Positions 55,519-63,927 are shown, numbered from the stretch's first letter. The stretch: DNA of 64,000 nucleotides from CAZJFH01 sp964545205 (GCA_964545205.1 CAZJFH010000023.1:4201-68200), one strand, 5' to 3'. Numbers and translations are program-made. Notes: generated by a model not told the origin, from the letters alone.

Positions 55519-56045
55519 GAGGGGTTGGCGCAACATTTGGCCCCAAGGGCCCGGAAAGCACTTCTTCTCTCCAGCGCGCCCTCAAAGCGCCGCAGAAGTA
55601 ATTCTCCAGAGTGGCTCAAATTTTTGAGTGGCTGGTTGCTTCTATAGACTATGGCCTTGCCGTGTCATTGTGGCCGCCCGACAGGTTTGTGGGCGGACGG
55701 TGCAGTTGAAAAAGGAAGCGCTGCAGATTTCGGGCGGGGGCAGGTAGGGCTTTTTCGTGCCCGCCCCGCCGATCTGTGCGAAAGTAACCCGAAGCGGCAT
55801 TGATCATGCGCATAGTCACATAAATCATTTCGCCGCCAACAGCATAGGGGATCGCCTGATCGCTGTGCGCCGCCAGCGGCACCCAGAACTGCATGGGAAT
55901 GGACGCCTCAGGCGACCTAGAACCCGTCCCGTGGTGCCTGCAGGTTCCCGGTCCAGTCCCCCGTGGACGCCTCGGGCGATCTGTCCCCCTCCGTGGCTTC
56001 GAGTGGATTCGCCTTGTTTTTGGACCATGACGTCGGTGCGGTAGG
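55519..56045. other. non-coding stretch before the integrase 3' end
   Basis: Some 530 bases with only short frames on both strands, none with a plausible ribosome site or family. The DNA is less G+C-rich than the chromosome. I see no repeat or RNA gene in it. Confidence 0.5.
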
Positions 56046-57377
56046 TCACAGACTCGCTGGCCCTGCCGTGGGATCGCGCTTCTCAAGAATTGGGTATTGG
56101 AGCCTGGAAAGCGCTTCTTTCTTCAAGGCCAGCGAACTACCAGCGGAATACAAGCCATACGTCATTGTATCCTTTTCGTGTCCGAGGATATCGGCGGCAA
56201 TGTTCTCAGGGACGTTGGCGTTTTCGAGCATCGTCGCTACCGTTTTCCGAATGCTATGGAAAACAAAGGCGGCGCCAAACCCCTTTGTTTTCTTTAATCT
56301 GCCAAAGCGTTTCCCCACCGCATTGCTTCGATCTCCGTACTTGTTTTCCTTAAGCCCACAAAGGACAAACCCGTCTGTGCTGCGTTCGCAGAGACGCTGG
56401 ATCAACGGCATCAGTTCTTTGTGGATGGGGACTTGCCGCCAGCCGGCTTCGGTCTTGCTATCTTCGATGCTGATGAAGTTTTCAACCAGGTTTACGTTTG
56501 CCGTCGGTAATGCGCACAGTTCCTCGATTCGGCAGCCGGTCCACATTGCAAGTTCGATCAGATCGCAAAGAGTCTGATCGCCTTGGTCGGCTGCTGCTTT
56601 CAACAGGTCCACAACCTCCACCGGTTCAAAAGCCCGTCGGCGGTCTCCAGTCTCGGGTTTTCCGATCCTGGGCACTGCCAGCTTTTCAAACGGAAGGACA
56701 TCGTCGGGGACTACCTCAATCGAGTTCAGGTATGCCCAGTATTGGCGAAGGTCAGACAGCGCCCTTTGGATCGTTGCGCGAGCCAGGCCAGCTTCCGCTG
56801 CCCGATTAACCCAGTGCTGAACCGCCTTGCGGCGAATGCCGCTCGTATAGGGGAATTGTTCGCAGAACCTCAGAATCGTGGACCGCTTCATGTCCACAGT
56901 CTTGGCTTCGTTCTGAAGGGTCCCGAGATACTCCTCAACATGGCGGTCAGTGCGAACGACGTTCCCGGTGGCGATATCTACGAAGCGGCTCGCGTCTTCA
57001 TGGGCTGGCATCTCGTCATACCGAGGATCGCTATAGTCAAGGATGCCGTCGCGCAAAGCAGCAGGAATAACGATCCCTTCATGTGCTTCTGCGACAATCA
57101 TCTGACGAATGCCTTTCTTTTCGTGCTCCGGTGCGGAATTGTAGAGTCTATTCCAAAATTCCGCTTCCCGTTCAATCCGGTCTGGGGTGGAGGCTTGCGC
57201 GCGGTTGATTTCTGAACGCCAGCGCGCCAACAGGATGGCGCCTCGTACTTTGGCTTCATCTGCGTCCTTCGTCCGCAGGTTCTCTGAAAAGCGAGTTCTT
57301 CCGCCGAACGCTGGGCGCAGCTTTCGAGGAATGTCGTGCATGGCCCACCAAACCTGGTGACGCTTCACAAGGTACAT
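56046..57377 (-). CDS. int: tyrosine integrase of the tRNA-Glu island
   Basis: A 443-residue phage-type integrase. The N-terminus (MYLVKRHQVWWAMHDIPRKL) resembles the DUF6538-like arm-binding segment. The SAM-like core-binding domain lies around residues 150-235, and the catalytic domain has Arg in MWTGCRIEELCAL, HSIRK in FHSIRKTVATML, His in LGHEKDTM and Tyr in TYGLYS. It lies 120 bases from attR with its start facing it, the standard layout for tRNA-directed islands. The ATG at 57377 is preferred because a longer frame would run through the arm repeats. Those repeats lie directly upstream, so integrase may repress its own promoter. Confidence 0.95.
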   Translation of the reverse strand: MYLVKRHQVWWAMHDIPRKLRPAFGGRTRFSENLRTKDADEAKVRGAILLARWRSEINRAQASTPDRIEREAEFWNRLYNSAPEHEKKGIRQMIVAEAHEGIVIPAALRDGILDYSDPRYDEMPAHEDASRFVDIATGNVVRTDRHVEEYLGTLQNEAKTVDMKRSTILRFCEQFPYTSGIRRKAVQHWVNRAAEAGLARATIQRALSDLRQYWAYLNSIEVVPDDVLPFEKLAVPRIGKPETGDRRRAFEPVEVVDLLKAAADQGDQTLCDLIELAMWTGCRIEELCALPTANVNLVENFISIEDSKTEAGWRQVPIHKELMPLIQRLCERSTDGFVLCGLKENKYGDRSNAVGKRFGRLKKTKGFGAAFVFHSIRKTVATMLENANVPENIAADILGHEKDTMTYGLYSAGSSLALKKEALSRLQYPILEKRDPTAGPASL

Positions 57378-57400
57378 GCTCAGGTGCCCTGGGTAAGTTT

Positions 57401-57423
57401 GTCCACACAGCCTGTCCACACAG
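57401..57423 (+). promoter_or_regulatory. paired GTCCACACAG repeats (right arm sites)
   Basis: GTCCACACAG at 57401-57410 and 57414-57423, again a 13-bp period, 75 bases inside attR. The 2-base extensions (CC, then GT) are the mirror order of the left pair (GT, then CC). Confidence 0.7.
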
Positions 57424-57497
57424 GTGGGGTGCGAGGATGTCCGGAAATCCCTGCAGAATGGGGGATTTCGACCCGTGATTCCGACCTAAGCAGATTG

Positions 57498-57517
57498 TCC
57501 CCGTGGGGACGCCAATC
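57498..57517 (+). repeat. attR direct repeat
   Basis: A 20-bp exact copy of the tRNA-Glu 3' end including GACGCCA. It is a tRNA fragment only, without the 5' half, so this copy is the junction left by integration. Confidence 0.95.
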
Positions 57518-57533
57518 TTTCCAAATCGTCACG

Positions 57534-57555
57534 AACCGCCTTCGGCGGTTTTTTT
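57534..57555 (+). terminator. rho-independent terminator after attR
   Basis: AACCGCC (57534-57540) pairs with GGCGGTT (57544-57550), loop TTC, followed by a seven-T run. It reads in the tRNA-Glu direction and lies 16 bases after attR, so before integration it probably ended the tRNA transcript. Now about 16 kb of island separates them. The stretch 57556-57713 shows no gene. Confidence 0.85.
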
Positions 57556-57713
57556 CGTTTTCGCGGCATGATCACTGCAGGCTCCGCGCGGAATTCGCGC
57601 GGCCACCCATGGTCACGCCGGTGCGTGCCGCCGTGCCATCGATCCTTCCGTTGGGGTGCGGCAGGTAGTAAGTCTGTGACGGTTCGAGAATGCATGAGTG
57701 GGGAACAGGCCGG

Positions 57714-59081
57714 ATGCCGGAACAGGGGCCGACGATCGAATTCGTCAATCACGCGGCGGTGCTGATGAGCGACGGGCAGTGCGGCCTGTTGACCGACCCG
57801 TGGTTGTTTGGCGACGCCTTCCACCACGGCTGGGCCCTGTTGACGGAAACCCCCGACGGCGAGATCACCCGCCTGCTCGACCGGACCACCCACATCTGGC
57901 TCAGCCACGAGCATCCGGACCATTTCTCTCCCGCCTTCTTCCAGCGTTTCCGGGAGGAGATCCTCGCGCACGGCATCGAGGTGCTGTTCCAGAAAACACG
58001 CGACGGCAGGGTCGCCGGATACCTGCGGTCGCTTGGCCTTCCGGTGGTGGAACTGGCGGCGGGTCGGCGTCACGATCTGCATGAGCGGTTCTCGCTCTGG
58101 ATCGAGCCCTCCGACCTCTACGACTCCGCCCTCGTCGCGCAGATCGGCGACGTGCGGGTGTTCAATATCAACGACTGCCCCATGGGTGGGGCCGAGGAGC
58201 TGGCGCCCTTCGCCCGCAAGTACGGCACGTGCGACGTGCTGCTCACCCAGTTCAGCTATGCCGCTTGGAAAGGCGGCAGGAATGACGTGCAGTGGCGGCA
58301 GAAGGCGGCGCGCAACAAAATCGCCTCCGTCCACAAGCAGATCGAAGCCTTCAAGCCGGCATCCTGCATCCTGTTCGCCAGCTTCGTCCGCTTCGCCAAC
58401 GAGATGAACTGCTACCTCAACGACGCGGTCAACCATCCCGACCGCTTCGGCGAAGAACGGGCGTCCTCGCCCGCCCGGCTCGTGTTCATGGCTCCGGGCG
58501 AGGTTCAGCCGCTCGACGCCCTGGCGCAGTCCGCCGCCAGCCTGGACTTCTGGCGCGCGCGGTACGCAGAGATCGCCAGCGCGCCCCTGATGAGATATTC
58601 CGCCAGCGAAAGCATCGAGTCCTTGACCGCCCTGTTCGCCGGCTACCGGGCGGAGCTGTTCCGCCGCAACAACGGCCTGCTGATGCGACTGGCCCGCGAC
58701 CTTCTGCCGTTCCACCCATTGCGGCCGACGGTGGTGCACCTGACCGATCTGGGTCTGTCGGTCCGGACAGACCCCTTCGGCACCCTGTCGGTGGTCGCGG
58801 ACGGCACACCGGCGGACATCGGGCTGCATTCCAGTTCGCTGGCCTTTTGCTTCCGCCATCCGTTCGGGGTCGACACCCTTTTCGTCAACGGCTGCTTCGA
58901 GGAACTGTCGCCCGGCGGCTTCGGCCGCTTCGCCAAGTGTTTCGGCATCGGCAACATGAATGCCGCAGGAGTCGCGGTGGCGTTCTCGGCGCTGGGCCGC
59001 CTCGACGTGGTCCGGGTGCTGCTGCGCAAGCTGCGGTCGATCCAGGCGATGCTGGCGCGAAACAAGCCGGCCCGCGCCTGA
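57714..59081 (+). CDS. MBL-fold metallo-hydrolase
   Basis: A 455-residue metallo-beta-lactamase fold protein. The metal motif is IWLSHEHPDHFS (H-x-H-x-D-H), preceded by GLLTDPWLFGDAF and followed by VRVFNINDCPM, a segment like that of the MBL domain in CMP-N-acetylneuraminate hydroxylase and related enzymes. An extended C-terminal half (from about residue 250) is unusual for simple MBL enzymes and includes YLNDAVNHPDRFGEERASSP. The start ATG 57714 follows GGGGAACAGGCCGG. The substrate is unknown. It sits between attR and the older att-like fragment. Confidence 0.85.
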   Translation: MPEQGPTIEFVNHAAVLMSDGQCGLLTDPWLFGDAFHHGWALLTETPDGEITRLLDRTTHIWLSHEHPDHFSPAFFQRFREEILAHGIEVLFQKTRDGRVAGYLRSLGLPVVELAAGRRHDLHERFSLWIEPSDLYDSALVAQIGDVRVFNINDCPMGGAEELAPFARKYGTCDVLLTQFSYAAWKGGRNDVQWRQKAARNKIASVHKQIEAFKPASCILFASFVRFANEMNCYLNDAVNHPDRFGEERASSPARLVFMAPGEVQPLDALAQSAASLDFWRARYAEIASAPLMRYSASESIESLTALFAGYRAELFRRNNGLLMRLARDLLPFHPLRPTVVHLTDLGLSVRTDPFGTLSVVADGTPADIGLHSSSLAFCFRHPFGVDTLFVNGCFEELSPGGFGRFAKCFGIGNMNAAGVAVAFSALGRLDVVRVLLRKLRSIQAMLARNKPARA

Positions 59082-59247
59082 CCCTCACGCTCCTCGGCTG
59101 CGGCCGGGAACAGCAGATCGACTGTACTCCCGGCAACCTAGACCGCTGCACGGGGGAGAGCGGGCCGCGCGCACTTGGTCAGGGGAGGCCTGCTTATCGG
59201 GGTGGAAAAAATGTCTCGGCCGCCCCGATCGCGAGCCGGCGCCGGCG

Positions 59248-59958
59248 TCAGCGGTGTTCCGGGTTGGGGTGGTCGAAGCGGCAGCCGGCCTCCCAGGCCG
59301 CGCGCTGGTTGCCGTGCGCCGGAATGCCGCCGGCGCGCTTCAGCATCCAGGCCAGGTGCATCAGGTTCCAGGTCATGAAGGTGAGGTTGCGATTGGTGAA
59401 ATCGTTCTCCGGCCCGCCCGAGCCGGGATCGAGATAGGACGGACCTGGCCCGGCCTCGCCGATCCAGCCGGCGTCGGCCTGCGGCGGGATCACGTAGCCG
59501 AGATGCTGCAGCGAGTAGAGGATGTTCATCCCGCAGTGCTTCAGGCCGTCCTCGTTGCCGCTGACCAGGCAGCCGCCGACGCGGCCGTAATAGACGAACT
59601 GGCCCTTGTCGTTGAGCTCGCCCGAATGGCCGTACAGGCGCTCGACGACCTTGGTGCACACCGATGACTTGTCGCCGAGCCAGATCGGGGTGCACAGCAC
59701 CAGGATGTCGGCGGCCAGGACCTTCTGCTGGATCGGCGGCCAGTCGTCGCGGTCCCAGCCGTGGGCGGTCATGTCGGGATAAACGCCGTCGGCAATGGCG
59801 AGGTCGACCGGGCGCAGGACTTCGACCGCCACGCCATGCCGCTCCATGATCGCGCGCGACTGCCGGATCAGGCCCTCGGTGTGCGAGGTCTCCGGCGAAC
59901 GTTTCAGCGTGCAGTTGAGGAACAATGCCGAAAGTCCCGTGAAGTCCCAGTCCGCCAT
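59248..59958 (-). CDS. flavodoxin-fold NAD(P)H-dependent oxidoreductase
   Basis: A 236-residue flavoprotein of the NADPH-dependent FMN reductase group. The phosphate-binding loop LFLNCTLKRSPETSHTEGL is followed by ADILVLCTPIWLGDKSSVCTKVVERLYG (the second FMN contact) and GGCLVSGNEDGLKHCGMNILYSLQHLGY. This pattern is frequent in NAD(P)H oxidoreductases acting on quinones or aromatics. GGAGCGACAAGC precedes ATG 59958. Confidence 0.87.
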   Translation of the reverse strand: MADWDFTGLSALFLNCTLKRSPETSHTEGLIRQSRAIMERHGVAVEVLRPVDLAIADGVYPDMTAHGWDRDDWPPIQQKVLAADILVLCTPIWLGDKSSVCTKVVERLYGHSGELNDKGQFVYYGRVGGCLVSGNEDGLKHCGMNILYSLQHLGYVIPPQADAGWIGEAGPGPSYLDPGSGGPENDFTNRNLTFMTWNLMHLAWMLKRAGGIPAHGNQRAAWEAGCRFDHPNPEHR

Positions 59959-60039
59959 GCTTGTCGCTCCGGTCGCCGTCTCCCTTGTCAGGTGGGGATG
60001 AGCCGGCGCGGGAGAACCCTCACCGCGCCTTGCGCCGCC

Positions 60040-60318
60040 ATGGCCTTCGCCTTCGAACGCGCCCGCCGCGGCAGCGCCTGGGCGGAAGTGGAGGTTCGGG
60101 ACGGCATCGGCCGGCAGTTGGCCGCGGTCGGGGTGGTCCTTTTGCGCGGCGGCAGCGACGAGTTGCCCCAACCCGCCAGCGAGGGCGACGAAGACTCGCG
60201 CGGCAGACGGTTCGACGCGCTGGTGAGCGCATTGGGAAAGCGCGGCGACCGTCAGGCACGGTTGGGCCTGCTTTCGGATTTTGCCGCCGCGGAATTGTCC
60301 CTGGGGCTTGCGGCCTGA
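60040..60318 (+). CDS. doubtful small gene, hotdog-like strands
   Basis: A 92-residue frame in which the first 38 residues (MAFAFERARRGSAWAEVEVR, then QLAAVGVVLLRG) resemble the final strands of PaaI-type hotdog thioesterases. The rest is unlike that family. It could be a thioesterase fragment. No ribosome site is clear. Confidence 0.3.
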   Translation: MAFAFERARRGSAWAEVEVRDGIGRQLAAVGVVLLRGGSDELPQPASEGDEDSRGRRFDALVSALGKRGDRQARLGLLSDFAAAELSLGLAA

Positions 60319-60414
60319 CGCCGCCAGGAACAGAGCTTGGACAAGCATGGCAGTCGGGTCACGCCGATTGCAAGCAGACCCTCACCACCCAGTGCCCAGT
60401 TTCGTCACCCGCTT

Positions 60415-60428
60415 GACGCCAATCTTTC
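60415..60428 (+). repeat. third copy of the att sequence (14 bp)
   Basis: GACGCCAATCTTTC, identical to 57508-57521, that is attR plus its downstream flank. It precedes another hairpin, as attR does, suggesting an ancestral tRNA-Glu 3' flank. Confidence 0.55.
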
Positions 60429-60436
60429 GACGACTT

Positions 60437-60460
60437 GACGGCCGCCTTCGGGCGGCCGTC
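60437..60460. terminator. 10-bp perfect hairpin before lemA 3' end
   Basis: GACGGCCGCC (60437-60446), loop TTCG, GGCGGCCGTC (60451-60460). There is no strong T-run. It may end the minus-strand lemA transcript (stop at 60493) as well as plus-strand transcripts. Confidence 0.6.
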
Positions 60461-60492
60461 GTCGTTCGCGATGTCTCGGTGTCAGGCACCGC

Positions 60493-61095
60493 TCAACCCA
60501 CCGGCTGGCCGCCGCCGCCCAGATACGCGCCGGCATCGATCCCCTTGCGCATGTCGGGCGCCTCGACCTCGAAGAACGGCAGGGCGCGCACGCCGACGAG
60601 GGCGGCGATCAGGCTGCCGGGCCAAATCTCGACGGCACTGTTCAGGTTGTTGACGGCGGTGTTGTAGAAGCGCCGCGCCGCCGCGATGTTGGACTCGACC
60701 TCGGCCATGGTCTGCTGCGCCGTGATCATGGTTTGCGACGAGCGCAGGTCGGGATATGCCTCGGCCACGAGCATCAGTCGCCCGAGCGCCTGCTGCAGTG
60801 CGCCCTCGGCTTCGAGATGGCGGCGGACCTGGTCGGGATCGGTGGGTGCGTAGGGCTGCTGCACCGCGGCGCGCAGGGCGGTGACCCGCTCGATCACGTC
60901 CTTCTCGTGCTCCATGAAACGGCGCGCCGCCGTAAGCACGTTGGGCACCAGATCGTGGCGCTTCTGCAACTGCGCGTCCACCGAGCCCAGCGCCTCGAGG
61001 GCCTTGTTGCGGCGATTGATCAGCGACACGTACCAGGCATAGCCACCGCCCAGCACGAGCAACGCGATGGCGAGAACGATGGTGTGGCTCTCCAT
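60493..61095 (-). CDS. lemA: LemA family protein
   Basis: A 200-residue LemA protein: a single N-terminal membrane helix (residues 5-24), then the long four-helix LemA domain with INRRNKALEALGSVDAQLQKRHDLVPNVL, AEAYPDLRSSQTM and RRFYNTAVNNLNSAVEIWPGSL. The function is unsettled; LemA is implicated in envelope stress and sensor kinase localisation in some species. It follows the DUF3137 gene with 19 bases between them and is in the same operon. Confidence 0.93.
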   Translation of the reverse strand: MESHTIVLAIALLVLGGGYAWYVSLINRRNKALEALGSVDAQLQKRHDLVPNVLTAARRFMEHEKDVIERVTALRAAVQQPYAPTDPDQVRRHLEAEGALQQALGRLMLVAEAYPDLRSSQTMITAQQTMAEVESNIAAARRFYNTAVNNLNSAVEIWPGSLIAALVGVRALPFFEVEAPDMRKGIDAGAYLGGGGQPVG

Positions 61096-61114
61096 TCCGG
61101 TTCCTCCTTGGAAT

Positions 61115-62632
61115 CTAGTTCGAGGGCCCGGTCGCGAGCATCGCTTGCGGCGGACTGCTGGTTCGTCCCGGCCAGGCTTCGTGCAGCTTCAGCGAATCGA
61201 CGACATCGAGGACGAACCCGACGTCGCGCAGCAGCGTGCGGAATTGCTTCGGGTCGGTGATGTCGCTGTACGGGTCCTCGAAAGCGCCGCCCAATTCGAA
61301 CATTTCGCCCGCCTTGTTCATCTCGATGGCGATGATCAGGCGCTTTTCGATGAATGCGAGTTGCAGTCCGTCGCGCCCCCTCGATCGCCCGAGAGCAAGG
61401 ATGCGTGACATCATGGCCGGGGTGAGCAGGGCGCGGGCCTCGACCTGATCATCGCTCGCCACGGCGAAGGCGCCCATGAACTCCGGATCTTCCAGTTCGA
61501 CCTGCGCCAGATGTTTTGGTGGCTTCGCCCAGGAAAGCATGGTGAGGAAGTGCCTCGGCATCACGACGGTGTGGCTGCGGAAGTCCCAGGGCACGTCGAC
61601 TTCCATCAGCAGGCCGTCGAACGGCTCGTCCCGTCCCTTCATGCCGACCCGCGCCTCGCAGACCCAGAAATAGAGGCCGTTGTGGGTGCCCTCGAATCCG
61701 TCGTCGGTCTTGACGAACTCCGGTCGCGCAAGGATGTTGGATTTGGAGAACCGCGCGATGGGCGGCTTCGGTTTGTGATGGTAAAGCAGCCCGAGTTTCG
61801 CGGCGATCCGGTTCAGCGCCGCCAGTTTCACCGCCTTGCGCAAGCGCATGAACGGAACCTGGCCGAGAACGAGCGAACCGACGAACATCCAAATCGCCAA
61901 GCCTCCCAGAAGGAACCCGCTGGCAAGCGTGATCGCGATTCCCAGGACGAGGGCGCCCAGGGGGACGGCCACCGCGGTCTTGACCATCAGGAGCCGCTGC
62001 TGCTGCAGCCTCGCCATGGATTGCTCGAATTCGTCGCCGTGCAGTTCGGCGAAGCTCGACTGCAACGCCGCCATGGCCGCCTTTGCGTCGCCCCGCATCG
62101 CCCGTCGCAATTCCGCCGCCCGCGCCTCGTAGTACGGCAACTGGCCAATCCCGGAATTGCCCGGCAGCAACCAGCCGGCCACCGTCACGGCGTAGACGGC
62201 GCGATTGTAGGCCGCTGCCGCGTCCGCGATCGCGCGATCATGTTCGGCGAGCAGGCGTGTCATGCTGGCGATCGCCGGCGACTGCGCCATCCGCGGGGGC
62301 GCCTCGGCTGTGCCGAGCCCATGGTGCAGCCACATCCGCAGCGCCTGCGCGGCGGCGAGGTGGCGGCCGACCTGCGCGGCGGAAGCGACGCTGTACGGCG
62401 CCCCGGCCGCCGCCGCCAGATCCTCGCCCCGAGCGGCTTCCTCGGGCAGGTATGGCCGGATCGCTTCGGCAACCTCCAGCACCAATGCGTGAACCGCGCG
62501 CAGGCGGGCATCCAGAACCTCGAGCGCGTCGAGCGCATCGCGGTGGAGCCGATGCAGCTTGACCTTCTTCGGCCCGTACCAGCCGATCCAGACCAGGACC
62601 GCCAGCAGGACCAGGACCGCCAACGCGCTCAT
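61115..62632 (-). CDS. LemA-like/DUF3137 fusion membrane protein
   Basis: A 505-residue protein. Helix 1 (residues 4-19) is followed by a LemA-like helical region (LEVLDARLRAVHALVLEVAEAIRPYLP to AAAYNRAVYAVTVAGWLLPGN, about residues 25-175). Two membrane helices follow (about 215-255, AVAVPLGALVLGIAITLASG and LLGGLAIWMFVGSLVLG), then a cytoplasmic DUF3137 domain (KLGLLYHHKPKP to IEKRLIIAIEMNKAGEMFE). DUF3137 genes often follow lemA as separate genes; here LemA-type sequence is also fused onto DUF3137. ATG 62632 has GGGAGCGGCCC upstream. Confidence 0.8.
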   Translation of the reverse strand: MSALAVLVLLAVLVWIGWYGPKKVKLHRLHRDALDALEVLDARLRAVHALVLEVAEAIRPYLPEEAARGEDLAAAAGAPYSVASAAQVGRHLAAAQALRMWLHHGLGTAEAPPRMAQSPAIASMTRLLAEHDRAIADAAAAYNRAVYAVTVAGWLLPGNSGIGQLPYYEARAAELRRAMRGDAKAAMAALQSSFAELHGDEFEQSMARLQQQRLLMVKTAVAVPLGALVLGIAITLASGFLLGGLAIWMFVGSLVLGQVPFMRLRKAVKLAALNRIAAKLGLLYHHKPKPPIARFSKSNILARPEFVKTDDGFEGTHNGLYFWVCEARVGMKGRDEPFDGLLMEVDVPWDFRSHTVVMPRHFLTMLSWAKPPKHLAQVELEDPEFMGAFAVASDDQVEARALLTPAMMSRILALGRSRGRDGLQLAFIEKRLIIAIEMNKAGEMFELGGAFEDPYSDITDPKQFRTLLRDVGFVLDVVDSLKLHEAWPGRTSSPPQAMLATGPSN

Positions 62633-62861
62633 GGGCCGCTCCCCGGTCGTCCCGGTCATGGTAGCCCGAAAGAGCGGTCGCAGCCACCGGGCAAAACGCC
62701 GCCAAGCTGATCGCGTATTCGGAATTCGGACAACCCCTCCCGCGGGCCGTGGTCCGCGCGCCGATGTCCCCTTTGGACTCACCGCGCCGCCAGGTTTCTT
62801 CGGCGGTCAGGTGGATGCGATCACGGACACCGCCGTCGTCGTTGCTTGGGATGTTCTGAAC

Positions 62862-63830
62862 TCACCGCGCCGCCCGCGTCGCCAGCCAGGTGCGCTCGGT
62901 GTTCCAGCGGCCGTCGGTGAGCATGCCGGCCAGCAGCGACTTGGTCGCCTCGCGGACATGGGCGGCGGCGGTGCCGAGCGGGCGGCCGCTGCGGTGGGCG
63001 AGCCAGATCGTGCGCTCGAGCTGCGGCTCGACCAGCGGCGCCACCGTGACGCGGCCGGCGCTGGCGTCGTCGTGGGCGACGCGCAGCGACAGGATGGTGT
63101 AGCCGGCGCCGCGCGCCACCGCCGCCAGGATGTTGCTCAGCGAATCGAGCTCGACCGCGATGCGCAGGGCGAAGCCGCGCGCCCGCGCCGCGCTCTCGAC
63201 CTCGTCGCGCAGGCGGTGCGGCGCGCCGGGCAGGATCAGCGGCAGGCCGCGCACGGCGGCGAACGGCACCGCGCCGGCCGGCGTCAGCGCCGCCGGGATC
63301 ACCGGATCGGCGGGCGGGCCGATCAGGAACAGGTCCTCGGTGGCGACGCGCTCCAGCGTCAGTTCGGCGCTGGCGCCGACGTCGAGCACCAGCGCGAAGT
63401 CGACACGGCCGGACTGCAGCCACTCGACCATGTGTCCGGACAGCCCCTCGACGATGCGCAGCGAGATGTCCGGATAGCGCGACGTCACCGCCTCGATCAG
63501 CGGCACGGTCAGGATCGGCGCCAGCGTCGTCGGAATGCCGACCACCGCCTGGCCGCGCGGCAGGTCGGCGCGCTGGCGCAGGGTCTCGCGCAATCCCTGC
63601 ACCCGGTCGAGGATGCCGCGGGCCTCCTCGGCCAGCAGCGCGCCGCTGTCGGTCGGGCTGACGCCGCGCGTGCTGCGCAGCAGGAGCGCCACGCCGACCT
63701 CCTGCTCCAGCCGCTGGACGTGGCCCGACAAGGCCGGCTGCGCGACGTTGAGCCGCCGCGCGGCGGCGCTCATCGAGCCCTCCTCGACGATGGTGACGAA
63801 ATAGCGAAGCTGCCGCAGGTCCATGGCCAT
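62862..63830 (-). CDS. LysR family transcriptional regulator
   Basis: A 322-residue LysR-type regulator with the N-terminal winged helix (LRQLRYFVTIVEEGSMSAAARRLNVAQPALSGHVQRLEQEVG) and a periplasmic-binding-like effector domain (residues 90-300). It is divergent from the acyl-CoA dehydrogenase gene at 63928, so it probably controls it in response to a lysine-degradation or aromatic intermediate. Start 63830 or 63824 (two close ATGs). Confidence 0.93.
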   Translation of the reverse strand: MAMDLRQLRYFVTIVEEGSMSAAARRLNVAQPALSGHVQRLEQEVGVALLLRSTRGVSPTDSGALLAEEARGILDRVQGLRETLRQRADLPRGQAVVGIPTTLAPILTVPLIEAVTSRYPDISLRIVEGLSGHMVEWLQSGRVDFALVLDVGASAELTLERVATEDLFLIGPPADPVIPAALTPAGAVPFAAVRGLPLILPGAPHRLRDEVESAARARGFALRIAVELDSLSNILAAVARGAGYTILSLRVAHDDASAGRVTVAPLVEPQLERTIWLAHRSGRPLGTAAAHVREATKSLLAGMLTDGRWNTERTWLATRAAR

Positions 63831-63838
63831 ACAAAAAC

Positions 63839-63900
63839 GTTATCGCGGGGATCAGGATACTGTACTGGCGGCGGCGGCCGCAATCGGATCAAGTTATCGC
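63839..63900. promoter_or_regulatory. divergent LysR/gcdH control region
   Basis: GTTATCGC occurs twice, at 63839-63846 and 63893-63900, 54 bases apart in the same orientation, in the 97-base divergent region. Paired half-sites at such distances are usual for LysR binding near the -75 and -20 region. Confidence 0.4.
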
Positions 63901-63927
63901 AATCAAGCGAACTCAGGGAGCACGCCG

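Larger units (their letters stand above)
41378..57517. mobile_element. genomic island integrated in tRNA-Glu
   Basis: A segment of about 16.1 kb bounded by a perfect 20-bp direct repeat (41378-41397 and 57498-57517) of the tRNA-Glu 3' end. It holds its own tyrosine integrase at the right end, internal paired repeats near both ends, a complete type I restriction-modification operon, a second recombinase, LuxR-type regulators and decayed genes. The restriction genes are visibly less G+C-rich than the chromosome. There are no conjugation, capsid or terminase genes, so it is an integrative element without self-transfer, a defence island, or a remnant. Confidence 0.93.

Noticed and set aside
55649..56086. 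A minus-strand frame overlapping the integrase 3' end
   Set aside because: It overlaps a certain gene, is Arg/His/Pro-rich and lacks a family or ribosome site.
41378..57517. A complete prophage or conjugative element
   Set aside because: No capsid, portal, terminase, relaxase or mating-pair genes are found in the segment.
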